Below, piece by piece: positions 60,516 to 64,000 of a stretch of 64,000 nt of DNA. Position 1 is the first letter of the stretch; each line of letters starts with the position of its first letter. The notes under the pieces were generated by a model. That model saw nothing but the letters and a program-made list of their open reading frames with translations, did no database searches and was not told the DNA's origin. The DNA comes from Sulfurimonas lithotrophica (lineage in GTDB: Bacteria > Campylobacterota > Campylobacteria > Campylobacterales > Sulfurimonadaceae): positions 1,984,001 through 2,048,000 of the forward strand of contig NZ_CP043617.1 of NCBI RefSeq assembly GCF_009258225.1. The letters are read 5' to 3'. The position numbers were made by a program, and so were the translations under genes.

Positions 60516-61370
60516 TTATTCCCACTTAAAACGCTGTGTTTCTAAACCAAGACCTGCATATTCTTTAAATGAATTATAATAAAGCTTAGCTCCCGTATAA
60601 CCCATTTTTTTATAAATTATATACCATTCTATTGCAGCATCTAGCTCATTTTCTCCATAAACGATTATATCATCTAGTTTACCGAGCTCTAATCCATATA
60701 CATATATTTTTTCCAACTCTTCTTGTGTTCGGATTCTTTTATCTCTTAAAAATTTATAAAAACAGTATGAATTTTTTGCACCCGGAATATGTCCTGCATA
60801 TATATCGTTTTCATTATTTGATATTCCGTAATATTTTTCTGGATATCTTGCATCTATAAGTTTGGATTTTTTATTGCTTTGAATATACTTTATATCTACA
60901 GATATATTTGTACTTGTTAAAACCAAATTACCCTCTTGTATATCTCTCTCTTCACGACTGGTAAGCATATCATGCTCAAATACCCAAGCCATGTACCCAC
61001 CGTCCAATATACTCACGTTTTCAAAGCCGTGGGATATTAATACAAATGCCAAAAAAGCAGATTTTTTTATATCGTTGTTTGAATTACGTCCGTATATAAC
61101 AACATTTGAGTCATTGTTTATACCGATATCCCTAAATATTTCCTGTAATTCTTCCATACTTGCTAAAGAAGAGTTTGTATCTGATTTTCTAAGCAGATTT
61201 GTATCAAAAGAAATCGCACCTATTATATGACTTTTCTTATAACTATCACTGACATCTATAATTACCAAGTTTTGCTCATTTAAAGCATCTTTTAGTGAAT
61301 CGGTTGTTATAAAGGCATCATAAGCGTATATATTTATAATCGTTAAAAGTGTAAAAAGTATTTTTTTCAT
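60516..61370 (-). CDS. Exported double-rhodanese protein lacking catalytic cysteines
   Basis: This 284-residue protein has a signal peptide (MKKILFTLLTIINIYAYDAF) and the tandem domain layout of thiosulfate/3-mercaptopyruvate sulfurtransferases: NLVIIDVSDSYKKSHIIGAI and ILDGGYMAWVFE in domain 1, then LIDARYPEKYYGI and DIYAGHIPGAKNSYCFYK in domain 2. The second-domain catalytic loop, normally CGSGVTA, reads YGENELDAA, and the equivalent in domain 1 reads YGRNSNNDIKKSA. The single Cys (in NSYCFYK) is not at an active-site position. So it is probably a periplasmic binding or structural relative, not an active sulfurtransferase. Confidence 0.82.
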   Translation of the reverse strand: MKKILFTLLTIINIYAYDAFITTDSLKDALNEQNLVIIDVSDSYKKSHIIGAISFDTNLLRKSDTNSSLASMEELQEIFRDIGINNDSNVVIYGRNSNNDIKKSAFLAFVLISHGFENVSILDGGYMAWVFEHDMLTSREERDIQEGNLVLTSTNISVDIKYIQSNKKSKLIDARYPEKYYGISNNENDIYAGHIPGAKNSYCFYKFLRDKRIRTQEELEKIYVYGLELGKLDDIIVYGENELDAAIEWYIIYKKMGYTGAKLYYNSFKEYAGLGLETQRFKWE

Positions 61371-61378
61371 ATCTGTCT

Positions 61379-61672
61379 TTAAAAGTTTGTAGTATCGCGG
61401 AACTGTGCTATTTCAGATTCAACCATCTCGTCTATCATCTTTGTAAAAAGCTCACTAATCATATTTGGAGATACGTCAAGTTCAATCGCTTTTGCACGTA
61501 CACGTTGTTTTACGGCATCTATCCTATCTTCGTCTTTTACTTCTTCTATAGAGTTTTTAAAAGATGCCGCTTGATGAATATAACGATTCCTCTTTGCTAT
61601 AAGTTCTACTAATTCATCATCAATCTTGTCAATCTCTTCTCTAACCTCTTGTAATGTCTTACACTCTTTCAT
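61379..61672 (-). CDS. Chorismate mutase (AroQ type)
   Basis: This 97-residue all-helical AroQ-class protein has EEIDKIDDELVELIAKR (about 10-27), QAASFKNSI and VKDEDRIDAVKQRVRAKA, which form the chorismate-binding pocket (Arg, Lys, Asp and Arg positions). It converts chorismate to prephenate for Phe and Tyr synthesis. No prephenate dehydratase domain is fused, whereas in many bacteria it is. I start at ATG 61672 (MKECK), with AAAAGG at the proper distance; the ATG two codons upstream (61678) abuts that site. The exported rhodanese gene starts 8 bases downstream on the same strand. Confidence 0.88.
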   Translation of the reverse strand: MKECKTLQEVREEIDKIDDELVELIAKRNRYIHQAASFKNSIEEVKDEDRIDAVKQRVRAKAIELDVSPNMISELFTKMIDEMVESEIAQFRDTTNF

Positions 61673-61774
61673 AGTCATCCTTTTAGTTTAAAGTAATATT
61701 AACTAAAAATAGATAAAAATTTGTTAACATTTCTGTAACAATCTTTATATATAATTTTTATATCGATTCTCCAT

Positions 61775-61811
61775 GTATAGTCTTTGACCTGACTCACGCA
61801 AAAGACTATAC
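61775..61811 (-). other. Long-loop hairpin between plsC-like gene and chorismate mutase
   Basis: GTATAGTCTTT and AAAGACTATAC form a perfect 11-bp stem around a 15-base loop. It lies 12 bases after the acyltransferase stop. No T run follows in either direction. It could be a 3' stabiliser, an attenuator or a small structured RNA. Confidence 0.55.
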
Positions 61812-61823
61812 TTTAACAAAAAA

Positions 61824-62507
61824 TTAAATCCCAAATATACGTTTATATGCATCTTCATAAGAAGTTTGTGTATCTTTATACCCTATTAAATCTCCAAATT
61901 CAACCTCTATAACCCTGTGTACACTGGAATCTTTTATAGCATCAGACAAAATCTTGTCTGCACGATTTTTGATAAAAACAGGGAGCATATCTATTTTATT
62001 CATTTTGGCAATCTTTTCTGCCCCGCCTTTAAACTCACCAAGTGGCTCGTCACTTTGGTTTCTTGTACCTTCGGGAAATATATATACGCTATCCCCGGAC
62101 TTTACCACTTTTCTGATATCTTTAAAAAAACCGCTCATTTGCGAAGACTCGCGATCAAGTAAAATTGTCCCTGCATTTTTAACAAAAAGACCGAAAAAGA
62201 AAGAATCATACAGCTCTTTTTTAGATATCCAATGACCAAAAATCTCTCTGTTTTGCGTAGCTACCTCAATAATAGTCGGGTCAATTATAGTACGATGATT
62301 AGAGATTAAAAGATATTGTCCCTCTTTTGGAATTTTTTCTTCGTTGATAACTTTTATCTCAATATTTAGTTTTTTAAGTAGTCTTTTTGAGTACTCGGTT
62401 CTAATCTTTTTCTTCTCTTTTGAACTTGAAGCCTGTTTTAGCTTATATCCATAAATATTTGTTAAATATGTAGCATATAGCGCAATTTTTAGTTGATTAA
62501 ACGTCAC
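61824..62507 (-). CDS. 1-acyl-sn-glycerol-3-phosphate acyltransferase (PlsC-like)
   Basis: This 227-residue protein carries the acyltransferase motifs NHRTIIDP (HX4D, about 70-77) and FPEGTRNQ (about 149), so it acylates lysophosphatidate or a related lysophospholipid. It lacks a strong membrane helix apart from a weak N-terminal one (LKIALYATYLTNIYGY). The start is GTG at 62507, 7 bases after AAAAGGT in the end of the upstream gene, with a 3-base gap, so it is co-translated with the CvfB-like gene. Confidence 0.9.
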   Translation of the reverse strand: MTFNQLKIALYATYLTNIYGYKLKQASSSKEKKKIRTEYSKRLLKKLNIEIKVINEEKIPKEGQYLLISNHRTIIDPTIIEVATQNREIFGHWISKKELYDSFFFGLFVKNAGTILLDRESSQMSGFFKDIRKVVKSGDSVYIFPEGTRNQSDEPLGEFKGGAEKIAKMNKIDMLPVFIKNRADKILSDAIKDSSVHRVIEVEFGDLIGYKDTQTSYEDAYKRIFGI

Positions 62508-62510
62508 AAA

Positions 62511-63362
62511 CTAACCTTTTATATATATACCTGTGTCTTTAACATCTATTAAATTGTCTTCTTGTAATTTAGTCAAAGTTCTTTTGTAAGCTTTTTTACT
62601 CATAGAAAAAACATCTACAATCAAATCGGCATCACTTTTATAGTTATAAGGCATCATCCCCTTATTTTGTTTTAGAAGTTCTAAAACTTTATCTGCATCA
62701 GAACTTTTCTTTTTTGAGCCTGTTGCTTGTAGCGAGATATCAAGATTTCCGTCTTTTCTTATAGTTTTTATATAAGCTTGTTTCTCTTGCCCTATCTCTA
62801 TTTTTTCAAATACTTCATTTTTATAAATTAAACCTTCGTATTTATCTTCAACTATACATTTAAATCCAAGCGGTGTTTTTGAGATTATTACTATTTTTAC
62901 CTCTTGATGCGCTTTTAAACCCTTTGGTTTTTGAGTAAAGAAGTCTTGAGTTTTTTCACTCCCCACAAGTCTATGTGTACGCTCATCATATACAACTTTT
63001 AAAAAACGTTTTTCACCTATTTTAAAAGGATTTTTTTGAAGTTTATTCGGCACAAGTAAATCTTTTGGCAATCCCCAATCGACAAATGCTCCAAACTTTG
63101 CTACATCTACAACTTCAAAAAAACCGAATTCATCTAACTTTGCCTTTGGTTGTAATGTAGTCGCTATCAATCTGTCTTCAGAATCCGTGTATAAAAACAC
63201 GTCTATAAGTGAGCCGATTTGCATCTCTTTTGTCACATATGCCTGTGGCAATAACACGTCTTTTTCATCTTCTGATACTAAAAAAAGTCCGTGGGGTGTT
63301 TCTCTATCGACTAAAAGTGTATTTATCACTCCTAGTTCTAGGTGTTTGTTTTGTTCTTGCAT
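62511..63362 (-). CDS. CvfB-like S1 RNA-binding protein
   Basis: This 283-residue protein has a tandem of S1-like and winged-helix domains as in CvfB: VDRETPHGLFL, then FFEVVDVAKFGAFVDWGLPKDLLVP, then CIVEDKYEGLIYKNEVF, and a C-terminal winged helix (SDADLIVDVFSMSKKAYKRTLTKL). CvfB proteins bind RNA and affect virulence gene or translation control in Gram-positive bacteria; the role here is unknown. It is upstream of and coupled to the PlsC-like gene (3-base gap). It has its own likely promoter. Confidence 0.9.
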   Translation of the reverse strand: MQEQNKHLELGVINTLLVDRETPHGLFLVSEDEKDVLLPQAYVTKEMQIGSLIDVFLYTDSEDRLIATTLQPKAKLDEFGFFEVVDVAKFGAFVDWGLPKDLLVPNKLQKNPFKIGEKRFLKVVYDERTHRLVGSEKTQDFFTQKPKGLKAHQEVKIVIISKTPLGFKCIVEDKYEGLIYKNEVFEKIEIGQEKQAYIKTIRKDGNLDISLQATGSKKKSSDADKVLELLKQNKGMMPYNYKSDADLIVDVFSMSKKAYKRTLTKLQEDNLIDVKDTGIYIKG

Positions 63363-63480
63363 TTGGTATTTCCGTCTATTTCTTTATGACATTATACCTA
63401 GTTTATATATAAAATAATGGGAAAGAGACATTTAAGCGACAAAATAATATTAAAATTGTAGAATAAAAAAAGGCGGAAAT

Positions 63481-64000
63481 ATGAAGTTAAAACTTTATCT
63501 TTTTATCATATTTGTTATATTTAATATACTTGTACTTTCATTAACCGAGATAAATAAAGATGAAAGAATCGACATAGCGTTAAAAACACATCTTAATACC
63601 CTAGATAAAAATTTCAAAAGTATCCAATATCAAGAAAAAATTTTAGTACAAAATACTTTAGAGTTTATTCAAAAAAACCTCATAGATCTTTTAGAAAAAC
63701 TTCCCGACTCAAGTGAAGAAGAAAAAAATAGTTTAAGAAAAAAAATATATGAAAAGTTACTGCTTAAATATACTCAGCTCAAAAAAAACGGTGTATATCA
63801 GTTTCAATTTACTTTAGAAGACAATAGAACTTTTTTACGTATGCATAAACCTGATAAGTACGGCGATGACCTTAGCCAAATCAGATATAGTTTAAGACAT
63901 GTAAATAAAACCAAACAACCCGTAGTAGGATTTGAAGGCGGTAAAACAACCAATGCTCTGCGATATGTTGAACCTTTATTTGACAAAAAAGGCAACTATA
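63481..64000 (+). CDS. Membrane-anchored Cache-type sensor, N-terminal part (3' end outside window)
   Basis: The frame runs off the window after 173 residues. It starts with one hydrophobic helix (LKLYLFIIFVIFNILVL), then a long helical periplasmic segment (about 25-100) and the pattern QFQFTLEDNRTFLRMHKPDKYGDDLS ... RHVNKTKQPVVGFEGGKTT, familiar from dCACHE-like ligand-binding domains of GGDEF and histidine-kinase sensors in Sulfurimonas-type genomes. The output domain lies beyond base 64000. GGCGGAAAT precedes the ATG. Confidence 0.8.
   Translation, partial: MKLKLYLFIIFVIFNILVLSLTEINKDERIDIALKTHLNTLDKNFKSIQYQEKILVQNTLEFIQKNLIDLLEKLPDSSEEEKNSLRKKIYEKLLLKYTQLKKNGVYQFQFTLEDNRTFLRMHKPDKYGDDLSQIRYSLRHVNKTKQPVVGFEGGKTTNALRYVEPLFDKKGNY

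Noticed and set aside
61786-61800. TGACTCA in the hairpin loop as a eukaryotic-type binding site
   Set aside because: A chance match in a bacterial genome; no biological reason to invoke it.

Overview
The window is an AT-rich, gene-dense bacterial chromosome segment that fits the Campylobacterota (former Epsilonproteobacteria), most like a free-living Sulfurimonas- or Arcobacter-type organism. The basis is overall protein character: many CZB-containing signalling proteins, several chemoreceptors, multihaem cytochromes, a NapL-like propeller, and separate but overlapping rpoB and rpoC (these are fused in Helicobacter and Wolinella). The genus is inferred. I saw no prophage, insertion sequence or CRISPR array. 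The only clear accessory element is a small toxin-antitoxin pair near 50.4 kb.

Layout. 0-6 kb: the end of a DEAD-box helicase, a HIT protein, then on the minus strand metK, a ferredoxin, ndk and the classic yceD-rpmF-plsX-fabH lipid/ribosome cluster. 6-12.6 kb: a 2-Cys peroxiredoxin, an orphan NapL-like periplasmic propeller, and a four-gene minus-strand cassette (BRCT-like/LRV-repeat protein, MoxR AAA ATPase, DUF2201-VWA protein, Pif1-like helicase). This cassette is the best candidate for an undescribed system here. 12.6-21.3 kb: nhaA, a split PAS/chemoreceptor pair, a pentahaem cytochrome, and a probable murein-peptide salvage cluster (amidase, DUF819 permease, dipeptide epimerase), then a DnaQ-type exonuclease and acylphosphatase. 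21.4-35.7 kb: one long minus-strand information-processing block reading tRNA-Thr(TGT), tRNA-Tyr, tRNA-Gly, tRNA-Thr(GGT), tuf, rpmG, tRNA-Trp, secE, nusG, rplK, rplA, rplJ, rplL, rpoB, rpoC. A near-ideal sigma-70 promoter lies upstream, and several strong RNA hairpins lie between its genes.

35.8-50 kb: yaaA, a CsgG-like/LPP20 lipoprotein pair with a SpoU methyltransferase, a second pentahaem cytochrome paralogous to the first, a short-chain dehydrogenase with a thioredoxin, an IscU-like scaffold coupled to a ferritin-like protein, and a GAF-GGDEF-EAL-CZB protein coupled to a haemerythrin. An AEC transporter, a chemoreceptor and miaA follow. 50-64 kb: a RelBE-like toxin-antitoxin pair, aguB, a parvulin, a TOBE-modB-modC molybdate operon with no modA beside it, an APC permease, a RecD2-type helicase, a rhodanese, glyQ, an exported double-rhodanese protein lacking catalytic cysteines, chorismate mutase, a PlsC-type acyltransferase, a CvfB-like S1 protein and the start of a Cache-type sensor.

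Themes: redox, oxygen and metal sensing feeding motility and c-di-GMP; multihaem electron transfer; and extreme compaction, with many ATGA overlaps, convergent genes that overlap or abut, and hairpins placed over stop codons. Several genes appear to start at TTG or GTG or at an internal ATG chosen by Shine-Dalgarno position; these choices are stated in the entries. No gene-free stretch exceeds about 300 bases.
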